NCBI RefSeq assembly: GCF_023555375.1 | Contig: NZ_JAJSEE010000004.1 | Location: 1-64,000, forward strand | Length of the DNA: 64,000 bases | Source of the DNA: Guyparkeria hydrothermalis | Lineage (GTDB): Bacteria; Pseudomonadota; Gammaproteobacteria; Halothiobacillales; Halothiobacillaceae | Direction: 5' to 3' | Shown here: positions 25,419-37,429 of the stretch, piece by piece | Numbering within the stretch: position 1 is the first letter of the stretch | Layout: each line of letters opens with the position of its first letter | Notes under the pieces: generated by a model | What the model was told of the DNA's origin: nothing | The model's input: only the letters and a program-made list of their open reading frames with translations | Database searches by the model: none | Translations under genes and position numbers: made by a program

Positions 25419-27284
25419 TTACTTCACGCCGATCTGCGAGAGATCCCGCACCGCGCCCAGCGAGGCCGAGGTGGTCAACGCCGCGTAGGCCTTGAGCGCC
25501 TGGCTGACGTAGCGCTGGCGATTGACCGGCTTGTAGGCGGCATCGCCGCGCTCGATCATCTTCTCGCGACGATGCGCGAGATCGGCGTCGCTGATATCCA
25601 GGTGGATCGTGCGCTCCGGGATGTCGATGACGATGGTGTCGCCCTCTTCCACCAGCGCGATCTCGCCGCCGGCCGCCGCCTCCGGCGAGGCGTGGCCGAT
25701 CGACAGGCCCGAGGTGCCGCCGGAGAAACGCCCGTCGGTCAAGAGCGCGCACTCCTTGCCCAGGCCCTTGGATTTCAGGTAGCTGGTCGGATAGAGCATT
25801 TCCTGCATGCCCGGCCCGCCCTTGGGGCCCTCGTACTGGATCACGACCACGTCGCCGGCGACGATCTGGTCGCCAAGGATCGCCTCGACGGCGGCATCCT
25901 GCGACTCGAAGCAGCGCGCCCGGCCGGTGAACTTGAGGATGGACTCGTCCACGCCGGCGGTCTTCACGATGCAACCGTCGCGGGCGATGTTGCCGAACAG
26001 CACGGCGAGGCCACCGTCCTTCGAGTACGCGTGCTCGTAGTCGCGGATGCAACCCTTGGCGCGATCGATGTCCAGGCTCGGCCAACGGGTGTCCTGCGAG
26101 AACGCGGTCTGGGACGGGATGCCGGCCGGACCGGCGAGGTAACGGCTCTTGGCCTCGTCGCAGGCGGTCTCGCGCGCGATGTCCCAACGGTCCAGCCCGT
26201 CCTTGACGGTCTTGCTATGCACGGTGGGGATGTCGTTGTGCAGCAGACCCGCCCGGTCGAGCTCACCCAGGATCGCCATCACGCCGCCGGCACGGTGCAC
26301 GTCCTCCATGTGGTACTGGGCCGTGCTCGGCGCGACCTTGCACAGGTGCGGGATCTTGCGGCTCATGTGGTCGATGTCGGTCATGTCGAACTCGACCTCG
26401 CCCTCGCGTGCCGCGGCCAGCAGGTGCAGCACGGTGTTGGTCGAGCCGCCCATGGCGATGTCGAGCGCCATGGCGTTCTCGAACGCCTCGCGCGTGGCGA
26501 TCGAGCGCGGCAGCACGGAGGCGTCGTCGTTCTCGTAGTACGCCTTGGCCAGACGCACGATCTGGCGGCCGGCCTCGAGAAACAGCTCGCGACGGTCGGC
26601 GTGCGTGGCCAGCAGCGAGCCGTTACCCGGCAGGGAGAGGCCCAGCGCCTCGGTGAGGCAGTTCATCGAGTTGGCGGTGAACATGCCCGAGCAGGACCCG
26701 CAGGTCGGGCAGGCCGAGCGCTCGATCTGCGCGAGCGTCTCGTCGGAGACCGAGTCGTCCGCCGCCTGGACCATGGCGTCGACCAGGTCGAGCTTGATCA
26801 CCTCGTCGGAATCCGGCGACAGCCGGGTCTTGCCTGCCTCCATCGGCCCGCCGGAGACGAACACCACCGGGATGTTCAGACGCATGGCGGCGTTGAGCAT
26901 CCCCGGGGTGATCTTGTCGCAGTTGGAGATGCACACCAGCGCGTCGGCACAGTGGGCATTGACCATGTACTCGACCGAGTCGGCGATGATGTCGCGGCTG
27001 GGCAGCGAGTACAGCATGCCGCCGTGGCCCATGGCGATGCCGTCATCGACCGCGATGGTGTTGAATTCCTTGGCGATCCCGCCGGCCTTCTCCACCTCGC
27101 GCGCCACCAGCTGGCCCATGTCCTTCAGATGGACGTGGCCCGGCACGAACTGGGTAAACGAATTGGCGATCGCGATGATCGGCTTGCCGAAATCGTCGTC
27201 CTTCACGCCCGTCGCGCGCCACAGGGCGCGGGCACCGGCCATGTTGCGGCCGTGGGTGGTGGTCTTGGAACGATAATCGGGCAT
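25419..27284 (-). CDS. ilvD: Dihydroxy-acid dehydratase
   Basis: Iron-sulfur enzyme of 621 aa (E. coli 616) that dehydrates 2,3-dihydroxy acids to 2-keto acids in isoleucine, valine and pantothenate synthesis. Cluster-ligand regions [10 protein letters not shown] and [12 protein letters not shown] are present, with the GRFSGGTSG phosphate loop near the C-terminus. Cytoplasmic. N-terminus [26 protein letters not shown] is canonical when read as overlapping blocks. 24 bp after the L,D-transpeptidase gene. Confidence 0.98.
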   Translation of the reverse strand: MPDYRSKTTTHGRNMAGARALWRATGVKDDDFGKPIIAIANSFTQFVPGHVHLKDMGQLVAREVEKAGGIAKEFNTIAVDDGIAMGHGGMLYSLPSRDIIADSVEYMVNAHCADALVCISNCDKITPGMLNAAMRLNIPVVFVSGGPMEAGKTRLSPDSDEVIKLDLVDAMVQAADDSVSDETLAQIERSACPTCGSCSGMFTANSMNCLTEALGLSLPGNGSLLATHADRRELFLEAGRQIVRLAKAYYENDDASVLPRSIATREAFENAMALDIAMGGSTNTVLHLLAAAREGEVEFDMTDIDHMSRKIPHLCKVAPSTAQYHMEDVHRAGGVMAILGELDRAGLLHNDIPTVHSKTVKDGLDRWDIARETACDEAKSRYLAGPAGIPSQTAFSQDTRWPSLDIDRAKGCIRDYEHAYSKDGGLAVLFGNIARDGCIVKTAGVDESILKFTGRARCFESQDAAVEAILGDQIVAGDVVVIQYEGPKGGPGMQEMLYPTSYLKSKGLGKECALLTDGRFSGGTSGLSIGHASPEAAAGGEIALVEEGDTIVIDIPERTIHLDISDADLAHRREKMIERGDAAYKPVNRQRYVSQALKAYAALTTSASLGAVRDLSQIGVK

Positions 27285-27308
27285 GGATCGGGTCTCCGAA
27301 AAACGGGT

Positions 27309-27986
27309 TTAATCGATGATGTCGACCAGCGCGCCTTCCCGGACGCGGTCGAACAGCGTGATCACGTCGGCGTTGGTCATGCGCACGCAACCGTGCGAGG
27401 CCGGCTGGCCGATACGGCCCTCTTCCGGCGTGCCGTGGATGTAGATGTAGCGCTGCTTGGAGTCGACCTCGCCACCCTGATTGACGCCGGGTTCGAGGCC
27501 CTCAAGCCAGAGGATGCGGGTGGTGACGTCGTCGCGCGCGGCGCGCTCGTCCGGTCCCGTCAGGATCTCGGCCAGCTCGCCGGTGGGCTTGCGACCACGA
27601 AAGATCATGCCGCGAGGGGCATCGGCGCCAATCTTCTGATCCACCCGATGCAGGCCCAGCGGCGTCTGCAGGCTGCCTTCCCGATTACCGGTGCCCTTCT
27701 CGGCAGTGGATACCGGGAAGGACCCGACCAGTTCGCCGGATTCGTACAGGTAGAGCCGTTGCCCCGGCACGTCGACGACCAGCGCCTGGTCGCCCGCCTT
27801 CCCGTTGGCGGCGAGCCGGTCGGCCATTGCGGCCGCCGAACGGGCCACCCGGTCGGGCACGCTGGTTTCGGCAACGGTCACGGCAGCCGACTCACCCGCC
27901 GATGCCATCGACGGCCCAGCGAACGCGGTCAGGACCACGAACGAGACGGCAGCGCACCACGCCAGCCCCACACGGCTACTGGTCAT
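27309..27986 (-). CDS. L,D-transpeptidase (YkuD domain)
   Basis: Exported 225 aa protein: signal peptide of about 30 residues, then a YkuD domain from about residue 70. The catalytic motif is SHGCVRM, preceded by [17 protein letters not shown]. Such enzymes cross-link peptidoglycan or attach proteins to it. The ATG at 27986 lies inside the last 11 bp of purF, so it is probably co-transcribed and coupled to purF, an unusual pairing of purine synthesis and wall enzyme. Confidence 0.92.
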   Translation of the reverse strand: MTSSRVGLAWCAAVSFVVLTAFAGPSMASAGESAAVTVAETSVPDRVARSAAAMADRLAANGKAGDQALVVDVPGQRLYLYESGELVGSFPVSTAEKGTGNREGSLQTPLGLHRVDQKIGADAPRGMIFRGRKPTGELAEILTGPDERAARDDVTTRILWLEGLEPGVNQGGEVDSKQRYIYIHGTPEEGRIGQPASHGCVRMTNADVITLFDRVREGALVDIID

Positions 27987-29511
27987 TGTAAAGACCGACG
28001 GAGACGATATCCCGGGAGCGCCGTGACGCCCCGGCCGCCCCGTTGGCCTTGTCGCGCTCGCTGTCGGCACGGCTGCTCGCCAGGTTGTCGAGGTAGGCGG
28101 TGTCGATGTCGTTGGTGACGTAGTCGCCGGTGAAGCAGGAGCAGTCGAACTCGTTGAGCGTCGGGTTGCCCTGGCGCACGGCCTCCTTGAGGTCCTCGAG
28201 GTCCTGGTAGATCAGGTCGTCGGCGCCGATCGCATCGCGGATCGCGTCGACATCGCGGTTGTGGGCGACGAACTCGTCCGCCGCCGGCATGTCGATGCCG
28301 TAGACATTGGGGTAGCGCACCGCCGGCGCGGCCGAGGCCATGAACACCTTCTTGGCACCGGCCTCGCGGGCCATGCGGATGATCTCGCTGGAGGTGGTGC
28401 CGCGCACGATGGAGTCGTCGACCAGCAGCACGTTCTTGCCGCGGAACTCGAGGTCGATCGCGTTGAGCTTCTGGCGCACCGAGCGCTTGCGCTTGGCTTG
28501 GCCCGGCATGATGAAGGTGCGTGCGATGTAGCGGTTCTTGACGAAGCCTTCGCGGTACTTGAGGTTCAGGTTGACCGCGATCTCCAGCGCCGCGGTGCGG
28601 CTGGTGTCGGGGATCGGGATCACCACGTCGATATCGTGGTGGGACCACTCGCGCTGGATCTTCTCGGCCAGCATTTCGCCCATGCGCATGCGGGCCCGAT
28701 AGACCGAGACGTCGTCGATGATCGAATCCGGACGCGCGAGGTAGACGTACTCGAAGATGCAGCTGGCGTACTGCGGATTGTCGGCGCACTGGCGCAGCGT
28801 CACTTCGCCCTCGCGGGAGATGAAGATGGCCTCGCCGGGAGCGAGGTCGCGGACCAGTTCGAACTCGCCGGCCTCGATCGCGACCGACTCGGAGGCGATC
28901 ATGTACTCGGCGCCATGCTCGGTCTCGCGCTTGCCGTAGCAGACCGGGCGGATGCCGCGCGGATCGCGGAAGGCGAACACGCCCTCGCCGGCGATCAGAC
29001 CGATCACGGCGTAGGCACCGCGGGCCCGGCGATGGACGTTGGTGATCGCGGCGAAGACGTCATCGGCGGTCGGACGCGCTCCGGCGATGGCACCCAGCTC
29101 GTGGGCGAAGACGTTGAGCAGCACCTCGGAATCGGAATTCGTGTTGAGGTGGCGACGATCCTCGGCCACCACGGCGGCGCGCAGCTCGTCGACGTTGGTG
29201 AGGTTGCCGTTGTGCCCCATCGCGATGCCGAACGGCGCATTGACGTAGAAGGGCTGCGCCTCGGCCGAGGAGTCACAACCGGCCGTCGGGTAGCGGACGT
29301 GGCCGATACCCATGTTGCCCATCAGCTGGCGCATGTGACGGGTGTGGAAGACGTCCTTGACCAGACCGTTTTCCTTGCGGAGAAAGAGCCGTTCCTCGTC
29401 GGAGGTGAGGATGCCCGCCGCATCCTGACCCCGGTGCTGCAATACGGTCAGACCGTCATACAGCGCCTGATTCACCGGCGATTTCGCCACCATCCCAATA
29501 ATGCCGCACAT
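27976..29511 (-). CDS. purF: Amidophosphoribosyltransferase
   Basis: First enzyme of de novo purine synthesis, 511 aa, converting PRPP and glutamine to phosphoribosylamine. N-terminal Ntn glutaminase with C2 as nucleophile (MCGIIGMV), internal QHRGQDAAG, and the PRPP-binding loop [14 protein letters not shown] near residue 365. Position after cvpA is the conserved gammaproteobacterial order. Its leader (29512-29705) holds three hairpins. Confidence 0.98.
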   Translation of the reverse strand: MCGIIGMVAKSPVNQALYDGLTVLQHRGQDAAGILTSDEERLFLRKENGLVKDVFHTRHMRQLMGNMGIGHVRYPTAGCDSSAEAQPFYVNAPFGIAMGHNGNLTNVDELRAAVVAEDRRHLNTNSDSEVLLNVFAHELGAIAGARPTADDVFAAITNVHRRARGAYAVIGLIAGEGVFAFRDPRGIRPVCYGKRETEHGAEYMIASESVAIEAGEFELVRDLAPGEAIFISREGEVTLRQCADNPQYASCIFEYVYLARPDSIIDDVSVYRARMRMGEMLAEKIQREWSHHDIDVVIPIPDTSRTAALEIAVNLNLKYREGFVKNRYIARTFIMPGQAKRKRSVRQKLNAIDLEFRGKNVLLVDDSIVRGTTSSEIIRMAREAGAKKVFMASAAPAVRYPNVYGIDMPAADEFVAHNRDVDAIRDAIGADDLIYQDLEDLKEAVRQGNPTLNEFDCSCFTGDYVTNDIDTAYLDNLASSRADSERDKANGAAGASRRSRDIVSVGLYNDQ

Positions 29512-29548
29512 GCGTCAAACCACCTCGGTATGTAACCGTGCAAAAAGT

Positions 29549-29584
29549 CAAAAGGCCTCGGCTCGGGCGGTCCCGCCCGAGGCC
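29549..29584 (-). terminator. Terminator or attenuator between cvpA and purF
   Basis: Read on the minus strand, GGCCTCGG pairs with CCGAGGCC, with an inner GC-rich stem, and CCTTTTGACTTTTT follows. This is a Rho-independent terminator layout at the end of cvpA and just before purF. It could end the upstream operon or attenuate purF. Confidence 0.6.
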
Positions 29585-29595
29585 GAAACGGCGAC

Positions 29596-29669
29596 GCCGG
29601 AGCGGTCGTTCGACCGTTCCGGCGTGATTCGGGGTCGACCCGAAGGCGATCTGCGTCCGGCAGATCGCC
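29596..29669. repeat. Two further strong hairpins in the purF leader
   Basis: 29596-29623 folds into a 13-bp stem (GCCGGAGCGGTCG with CGACCGTTCCGGC, one G-U pair, 2-base turn). 29645-29669 folds into a perfect 10-bp stem (GGCGATCTGC/GCAGATCGCC, 5-base loop). Neither has a T-run. With the terminator-like hairpin they fill most of the 194 bp between cvpA and purF. Confidence 0.75.
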
Positions 29670-29705
29670 ACGTTGTCCTTGCCACGTTGTCGTCCAAGGG
29701 GATCG

Positions 29706-30194
29706 TCACCACTGCACGTTGCGGGCAACGTCCGCCGGCAGGATCGCCAGCAGCCACTCGGATACCACCTGGAAGTGCGGTATCAGCATGGATGCCTGCC
29801 ACCATTCTTCCTTCGGCAGGGCCGTGAACCCGCCCAGTAGCAGCAGTCCGGCGACGATCAACACGCCACGCAGCAGGCCGAAAACCATCCCGACCGATCG
29901 ATCCGTGCCGGACAGGCCGGTCGTCTCGACCAGCTTCGAGATCGCCCAGTTGATGATTCCGCCCAGGATCAGCACCACCACGAACAGCGCCACGAAGGCG
30001 ATCGCCACCCGCGCGGACGGAATGTCTACCGCCTCGGGCACCAGCACGGCGGCCGTCTGCGAAAACGCCAGCGCAATACCGAACGCCGCGATCCAGGTGA
30101 TCAGCGAGACCACCTCCTTGACGAAGCCCCGTACCAGGGCAATCGCCGTCGAGATCAGGACGATTGCCAGCAGTATCCAGTCGACCATCGTCAT
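29706..30194 (-). CDS. cvpA: CvpA family membrane protein
   Basis: Inner-membrane protein of 162 aa with four helices (about 5-22, 28-46, 65-88, 102-122) and the family start VDWILLAIVLISTAIALVRG. CvpA is needed for colicin V production in E. coli and bile or envelope stress tolerance elsewhere; its mechanism is not settled. Conserved position between dedD and purF; 43 bp after dedD. Confidence 0.95.
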   Translation of the reverse strand: MTMVDWILLAIVLISTAIALVRGFVKEVVSLITWIAAFGIALAFSQTAAVLVPEAVDIPSARVAIAFVALFVVVLILGGIINWAISKLVETTGLSGTDRSVGMVFGLLRGVLIVAGLLLLGGFTALPKEEWWQASMLIPHFQVVSEWLLAILPADVARNVQW

Positions 30195-30237
30195 GGCGTC
30201 CTCCCTGCCCGATCGATCACGCGTCCTTCCGCCCTGC

Positions 30238-31026
30238 TCACTTGGTCATCACCAGTCCGTCGCGGCCAATGCGCTGGCGCAGTCGTTCGGTGGCCTCGCC
30301 GGCCAGGTCACGCGTGGCATAAGGGCCGACGCGCACGCGCCAGACCGTGCCCTGCTCCGAGAACAGCGGCGTCACCGACACGTCGAAGCCGGACGACTCG
30401 ACCGATTCGGCCAGTGCGCGCGCGTTCCGCTCGTCGGAGAAGCTGCCCAGCTGCACCACGTATTCGCCGCTGGCCGAACTCTCCGGAAGGTCGTCCGCCG
30501 ACGAATCCTCATCCGCCTTATCGGCCTGGGCGGCAGCGGAGTCCTCGGCCGACTCGGATTCCGCGTCCTCGTCGCGCCGGGCCGGTTCCGGTGCCGACTC
30601 GACAACCGACACCTCATCGGCCGCCTGGCTCGCCGGTTCGACGGCTTCCCCCTCGGATTCGGGCATCATCTCCTCGGGCGTCGATGCCGCGGCTTCTTCG
30701 CTTTCCTCCACGGATTCGCCGCCCGACCGGGCCGCGTCCGAGCCGGACGCCTCGCGGGCCTCGATCGGTGTCTGATCGGGGAACAGCGAGGTGGGCGGGT
30801 TTTCGAGTGGCTCGCCCGTCTCGCCGGGCGGCTGCGGCACCTCGATGCGCTCGACGCCTTCGACCTCGGGCTTTTCCGGGGCGGTCTGCACCCGGAGGCT
30901 GTCGATACCACTGCCATCGAGCCACAACGGCAACAGCAGCACGGCCAGCGCCACCACCACCGAGGCGCCCACCAATCGTTGGCGGAAACGCGACTCGGTC
31001 CAGCTTGATTCGGTTTGCTCTGCCAC
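30238..31026 (-). CDS. dedD: SPOR domain cell-division protein DedD
   Basis: Bitopic membrane protein of 262 aa: short cytoplasmic N-terminus, a helix at about 18-36 (ASVVVALAVLLLPLWLDG), a long Ser/Glu/Ala-rich acidic linker, and a C-terminal SPOR domain (EYVVQLGSFSDERNARALAE) that binds denuded glycan at the septum. GTG at 31026 is chosen: GAGG lies five bases upstream, and the N-terminus RFRQRLVGASVVVAL matches DedD. An ATG at 31074 would overlap folC. Confidence 0.92.
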   Translation of the reverse strand: MAEQTESSWTESRFRQRLVGASVVVALAVLLLPLWLDGSGIDSLRVQTAPEKPEVEGVERIEVPQPPGETGEPLENPPTSLFPDQTPIEAREASGSDAARSGGESVEESEEAAASTPEEMMPESEGEAVEPASQAADEVSVVESAPEPARRDEDAESESAEDSAAAQADKADEDSSADDLPESSASGEYVVQLGSFSDERNARALAESVESSGFDVSVTPLFSEQGTVWRVRVGPYATRDLAGEATERLRQRIGRDGLVMTK

Positions 31027-31060
31027 GGCGTCCTCTTTGCCTCGTTGCGACGGGGGCGCT

Positions 31061-32411
31061 TCAATGCCCGGCATTGTCTCGCGTATCGAGTCGCGCCCGC
31101 AATGGACCGACCACGTGGAACGAACCGAACACCACGATCTCGTCGATCTCGCGGGCCTCGGCAAGCGCCGCATTATACGCACCCGACAGGTCGGCTTCAC
31201 GGTTGACCCGGTCCGCGCCGGCCTTCGCCAGCGCCGACTCGATCCGACCAATCCCGGCCGCCCGCGGTTCCGCAAGCGGGGCGATCCACCAGGCATCGAA
31301 ACAGTCGGCCAATACCTGGACCACTGCCTCGATCGGCTTGTCATCCAGGGCCGAAAACACCGCCAGACGCCGGCCGGCGGGCTTGGCCTCCAACGCCGCG
31401 GCGAGTGTGCGGGCCGCCTCGACATTATGGGCCACGTCAAAGATCACCGTCCGCCCGCGGTCGACGAATCGCTCCAGCCGACCGGCCAGGCGGACCGTTT
31501 CCAGCCCCTGCCGGACGGCCTCATCCGGGATGGCAAGCGGACTGCGCGGGTGTTGCAACAACGCAACGACGCCCGCGGCGTTATTCCACTGGTGCCGCCC
31601 GACAAGCGCCGGTCGTGGCAGGCAGATGATCCGATCGCCGCGGACCAGGCCGAAGACCGGCTGTCCGACGTGATCCGGGGTCGGGCAATCGGCAGAGACA
31701 CTGAAATCCGCGCCGAGCGACAGCATGTCCGCACCGAGACGCGCGGCGGACACGGCCACCGAATCGACCGGGTCGGGATCGACATACACCGCCGGCTGGC
31801 CGGCGCGCAGAATGCCGGCCTTCTCGGCGCCGATGGCCTCACGCCCTTCGCCCAGCCAATCCTGGTGATCAAGCCCGATGGCGGTGATCAGGGCGAGATC
31901 GGCATCCAGGGCATTGACCGCGTCCAGCCGACCACCCAGGCCGACCTCGAGCACCCAGACGTCGACGCCCGCCTCGGCAAACACCAGAAACGCCGCCACC
32001 GTCAGCCACTCGAAATAGGTCAAGGCGTCGCTGTCGGGGTGGCGCTCGATGCGTTCGAATGCGCGAACCAGGGCGTGCGCATCGACCATCTCGCCGTCAA
32101 TCAGAAAGCGCTCGCGCACGTCGACCAGGTGCGGCGAGGTGTAGCTGCCCACTCGATAGCGCGCCGCGCGACAGATGGCCGATGCCATCATCACGCTCGA
32201 TCCCTTGCCGTTGGTGCCGGCCACGGTGATCACGCAGGCGGCCGGACGGTCACCCAGCAGGTCACGCGTGAGGCGCCGGCAACGCTCGACCCCCGGTTCG
32301 ATCCGGTTGGGATCGCGCTCGAGCAACGCCTCGAGCCAGGCATCGACCGAACGGCTCACGACATCCGACCCCGGCAGGTGACTGTCAGGACTGGCAGAAC
32401 GGTGCGCCTGG

Positions 32412-32431
<20 letters not shown>
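31061..32431 (-). CDS. folC: Folylpolyglutamate / dihydrofolate synthase
   Basis: Bifunctional folate enzyme that makes dihydrofolate from dihydropteroate and adds glutamates. ATP loop [15 protein letters not shown], an [14 protein letters not shown] block and C-terminal FDVAHN are all present. The GTG at 32431 would overlap accD by 20 bp and give 456 aa; a GTG at 32359 gives about 432 aa, closer to E. coli FolC (422 aa), and is equally likely. Part of accD-folC-dedD-cvpA-purF. Confidence 0.94.
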
Positions 32432-33296
<865 letters not shown>

Positions 33297-33377
33297 GCTC
33301 GAACTCTCCCAGGATGATGTCGTTCTCGGGCCGGCCCAACGCGATCCTCGCGGTGGAGCGACCGTAGGTGTGTGTCG

Positions 33378-34222
33378 TTAGTGGCGCGCCGTTTCCACGG
33401 CCGCGCGCAACTCGGCGAGAAAGCCGCGCACGGCCTCCAGCCCCTGGGCGTTCATGCCGCCGGCCGCCGAGGCCTGCTCGTGGATCAGGCGCACGATGGC
33501 GCTGCCGACGATGACGGCATCCGCCACCCGGCCGACCTGCCCGGCGGTCTCGGCGTCACGAATGCCGAACCCGACGCCCACCGGCAACGCGCAGGCCTCG
33601 CGCACGCCCTCGACCTGCGAGGCGAGCGCATCGGTGTCGAGGTTGGCCGCCCCGGTCACGCCCTTGAGCGAGACGTAGTAGACAAAGCCCGAGCCCTTGG
33701 TGGCCACCTCGCGGGTGCGCGCCGCGCTGGTGGTCGGCGCGAGCAGGAAAATCGGGGACATGCCGCGCTCGCCCAGCGCCGCGGAGAGCTCGTCGGCCTC
33801 TTCCGGCGGCAGGTCGACCGTCAGCACGCCGTCCACGCCGGCGGCGGCTGCCTTGTCGACGAACGCGGCCACGCCGATCGCCTCGATCGGGTTCTGGTAG
33901 CCCATCAGCACCACGGGCGTATGGCTATCGCGCTTGCGGAACTCGGCGACGAGATCGATCACGCCGCGCAGACCTAAGCCCGATTTGAGGGCACGCTCGT
34001 GCGCGGCCTGGATGACGGGCCCGTCGGCCATCGGATCGGAGAACGGCACGCCCACCTCGATGGCATCCGCCCCGCCCTCGACCATCGCGTGCATCAGTTC
34101 GACCGTCGCCTGCGCGTCCGGGTCACCGGCGGTGATGTAGGGAATCAGGGCGGCGCGGTTCTCGCCCTTGAGGCGTTCGAACAGGGAGGCCAGGCGGCCG
34201 GCGGGTTGCTTGGTCGTCTCGC

Positions 34223-34226
<4 letters not shown>
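33378..34226 (-). CDS. trpA: Tryptophan synthase alpha chain
   Basis: TIM-barrel subunit of 282 aa that cleaves indole-3-glycerol phosphate. PYITAGDPD near residue 29, [17 protein letters not shown] with the catalytic Glu and Asp, and GFGIRDAE near the phosphate site are diagnostic. The start overlaps the trpB stop (ATGA), as usual for this two-subunit enzyme. Confidence 0.98.
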
Positions 34227-35432
<1,206 letters not shown>

Positions 35433-35452
<20 letters not shown>

Positions 35453-36083
35453 GACCCACCCCTCGCATGAATGCATGAATTTTGTCGGCCGACTTGATGC
35501 CCGGCGCCTCTTCTACCCCACTGGAGACGTCCACGGCGTAAGGCGACAGCGTGTCGATTGCGTCGGTCACGTTCTCCGGCGACAGCCCGCCCGCCAGGAT
35601 CCAGGGACGGCGGTCGCGTCCGTTGTCCCGCGGCCAACGGTTCCAGTCGAAGGGGTGACCGGTCCCGCCCAGGCCGCTGACCGCGTGGCTGTCGATCAGG
35701 AATCCGCGGGCCGTGTGATGCTCCTGCCGGACCCGCTGGCGCGCCTCGTCGTCCAGCTCGGCGCTGACCGCCTTGATGTAGGGACGGCCGAACTGCCGGC
35801 AGAAGCGCCCCGTCTCGCTGCCGTGAAACTGCAGCAGATCCGGACCGACCTGATCGATGACCGTTTCGACCCAGTCCACGCTCGGGTCGGAGAACAGGGC
35901 GACCGTCTGCACGAAGGCCGGCACCCGGGCAACCAGATCGCGCGCCGTCTCGACGCGGATCGAGCGCCGGCTGGCCGGCACGAACACGAAGCCCAACGCG
36001 TCGGCCCCGGCGGCAACCGCGGCCTCCACATCGGCCAGCCGCGTGATTCCGCAGATCTTTACCCGTGTGCGGCTGTTGTCCAC
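35433..36083 (-). CDS. trpF: Phosphoribosylanthranilate isomerase
   Basis: TIM-barrel isomerase of 216 aa in tryptophan synthesis, converting PRA to CdRP. The catalytic Cys is in VKICGIT, the catalytic Asp in the SGVE-side segment [14 protein letters not shown], and LLQFHG plus [11 protein letters not shown] are family blocks. The gene order truA-trpF-trpB-trpA-accD is the gammaproteobacterial arrangement. A 177-bp gap with no clear promoter lies between it and truA. Confidence 0.97.
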
Positions 36084-36260
36084 CGGATTCTCGGCCCTCG
36101 TGAAAAAGAGAAGTACAAAACAATGTGGGCCGCGGATTCTAGCAGGATTCCCGGGGCCTCTCGACTCCCGGGGCAGGCCACCACGGATCGCGGGGTCCGC
36201 GGCCGAGTACGTCGTGTCGGCCCCCCTGACCGCGACCCGCCCCAGCCCATCTGCCGTAAC

Positions 36261-37049
36261 TCAGCCCATCTGCTCGAACAGCGGCCGGCGCGGCTGGGTC
36301 GGCAGGCCAACGGGTTCCGGGTACTCGACCCCGGTGAGGTACAGACCATCCGCGGGGGCGGTAATTCCCGCCGCCTCGCGCTGGCAGGCGGCAAGCGCCT
36401 CGCTGATCCAGTCGACCGGCCGCTCGCCGCTGCCTACCGCGAACAGGCTGCCGACGATGTTCCTCACCATGTGATGCAGGAAGGCGTTGGCCCGCACGTC
36501 GATGAACAGGTACTCGCCCTGTCGGGTGATCTCGATGCGTTCGACCGTCCGCACCGGGGAATGGGCCTGGCAATCCTTGCCGCGGAAGCTGGAGAAATCG
36601 TGCTCGCCGACCAGCCGATCGGCGGCCGCCTGCATCCGCGCCTCGTCCAAGGGGCGGTACCACCAGCTCAAGCGCCCCGCGGCGATCGCCGGCCGCGTCG
36701 ATCGGTTGATCAGGCAGTAGCGATACTCGCGGGCGGTGGCGGAGAAACGGGCGTGGAAGGTCTCGTCGACCTCTCGGACCCACAGGGCAGTGATGTCGCG
36801 CGGCAGGTGCTGCATCGTGCCCATCTGCCAGCCGTAGAGCGGCCGTTCGACCTCGACATCGAAATGGATCACTTGGCCCGTGGCATGCACGCCACGGTCG
36901 GTGCGCCCGGCACAGACCACCTCGACCGGCCCGTCAGCCACGCGGCTGATCGCCCGCTCGACGCGCTCCTGCACGGAGTCGCTGTGAGACTGACGTTGCC
37001 AACCGTGGTACCGCCCGCCGTCGTACTCGATGCCCATGGCCAATCGCAT
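36261..37049 (-). CDS. truA: tRNA pseudouridine(38-40) synthase TruA
   Basis: Pseudouridine synthase of 262 aa modifying positions 38-40 of the tRNA anticodon stem. Catalytic Asp in CAGRTDRGVHATGQV, with EYDGGRYHGWQ at the N-terminus and FLHHMVRNIVG near 200. ATG at 37049 has GAGGGGAGC upstream; the frame continues to 37163 without family similarity. First gene of the truA-trp-acc-fol-pur block. Confidence 0.97.
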   Translation of the reverse strand: MRLAMGIEYDGGRYHGWQRQSHSDSVQERVERAISRVADGPVEVVCAGRTDRGVHATGQVIHFDVEVERPLYGWQMGTMQHLPRDITALWVREVDETFHARFSATAREYRYCLINRSTRPAIAAGRLSWWYRPLDEARMQAAADRLVGEHDFSSFRGKDCQAHSPVRTVERIEITRQGEYLFIDVRANAFLHHMVRNIVGSLFAVGSGERPVDWISEALAACQREAAGITAPADGLYLTGVEYPEPVGLPTQPRRPLFEQMG

Positions 37050-37429
37050 GCCCGCTCCCCTCGAATTGCCCGTCGAATTGCCCGTTGCGCAGACCCGCCC
37101 GTCCGGTCGGGAGGCGCGATGATACCGGGAAAGGCCGCGTACACCCACGGGGCGGCCAGGCACCCACCGACTCGATGGTTAATAAGTATCTCGCAACGTA
37201 CTGATGTAGCGGGCAGTTCCGGGAGCGCGTGCTAGCATCCATCCGAAAGGGATGACCAACGCGGGTTTCATATATTAGAGTTTACTGATATAGTCCGCGC
37301 TCACCGGGAGGGACCGGCGGTGCCAAGGCGCGCCCGACTGAATCGGGACGCCCCTTGCCCGTCCACGCCGACCGGGATCGCGAACGATGTCTCCGGACTC
37401 TCCGCAACCGTTTTTCAAGGACACGCAGC
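37050..37429. other. 380-bp non-coding region between truA and efflux operon
   Basis: Divergent intergenic region serving truA and the efflux operon. The only notable structure is the AT-rich palindrome with an overlapping promoter at 37266-37294. About 135 bp of untranslated leader would follow before the efflux gene ATG. No other conserved element was recognised. Confidence 0.5.
37266..37294 (+). promoter_or_regulatory. Candidate repressor-controlled promoter of efflux operon
   Basis: 37271-37292 is a near-perfect 8-6-8 palindrome, TATATTAG...CTGATATA (one mismatch), strikingly AT-rich in GC-rich surroundings. A TTTCAT (37266) and TATAGT (37289) pair at 17-bp spacing overlap it as -35 and -10. 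This layout suggests a dimeric repressor, possibly ArsR-type, blocking RNA polymerase. The regulator is not in this window. Confidence 0.5.

Noticed and set aside
25572-28118. 848-codon open frame on the plus strand
   Set aside because: It is antisense to ilvD, the L,D-transpeptidase and purF, all of which have complete family motifs. Long antisense frames are expected at this GC content; the translation shows no domain and is rich in His, Arg, Gly and Val.
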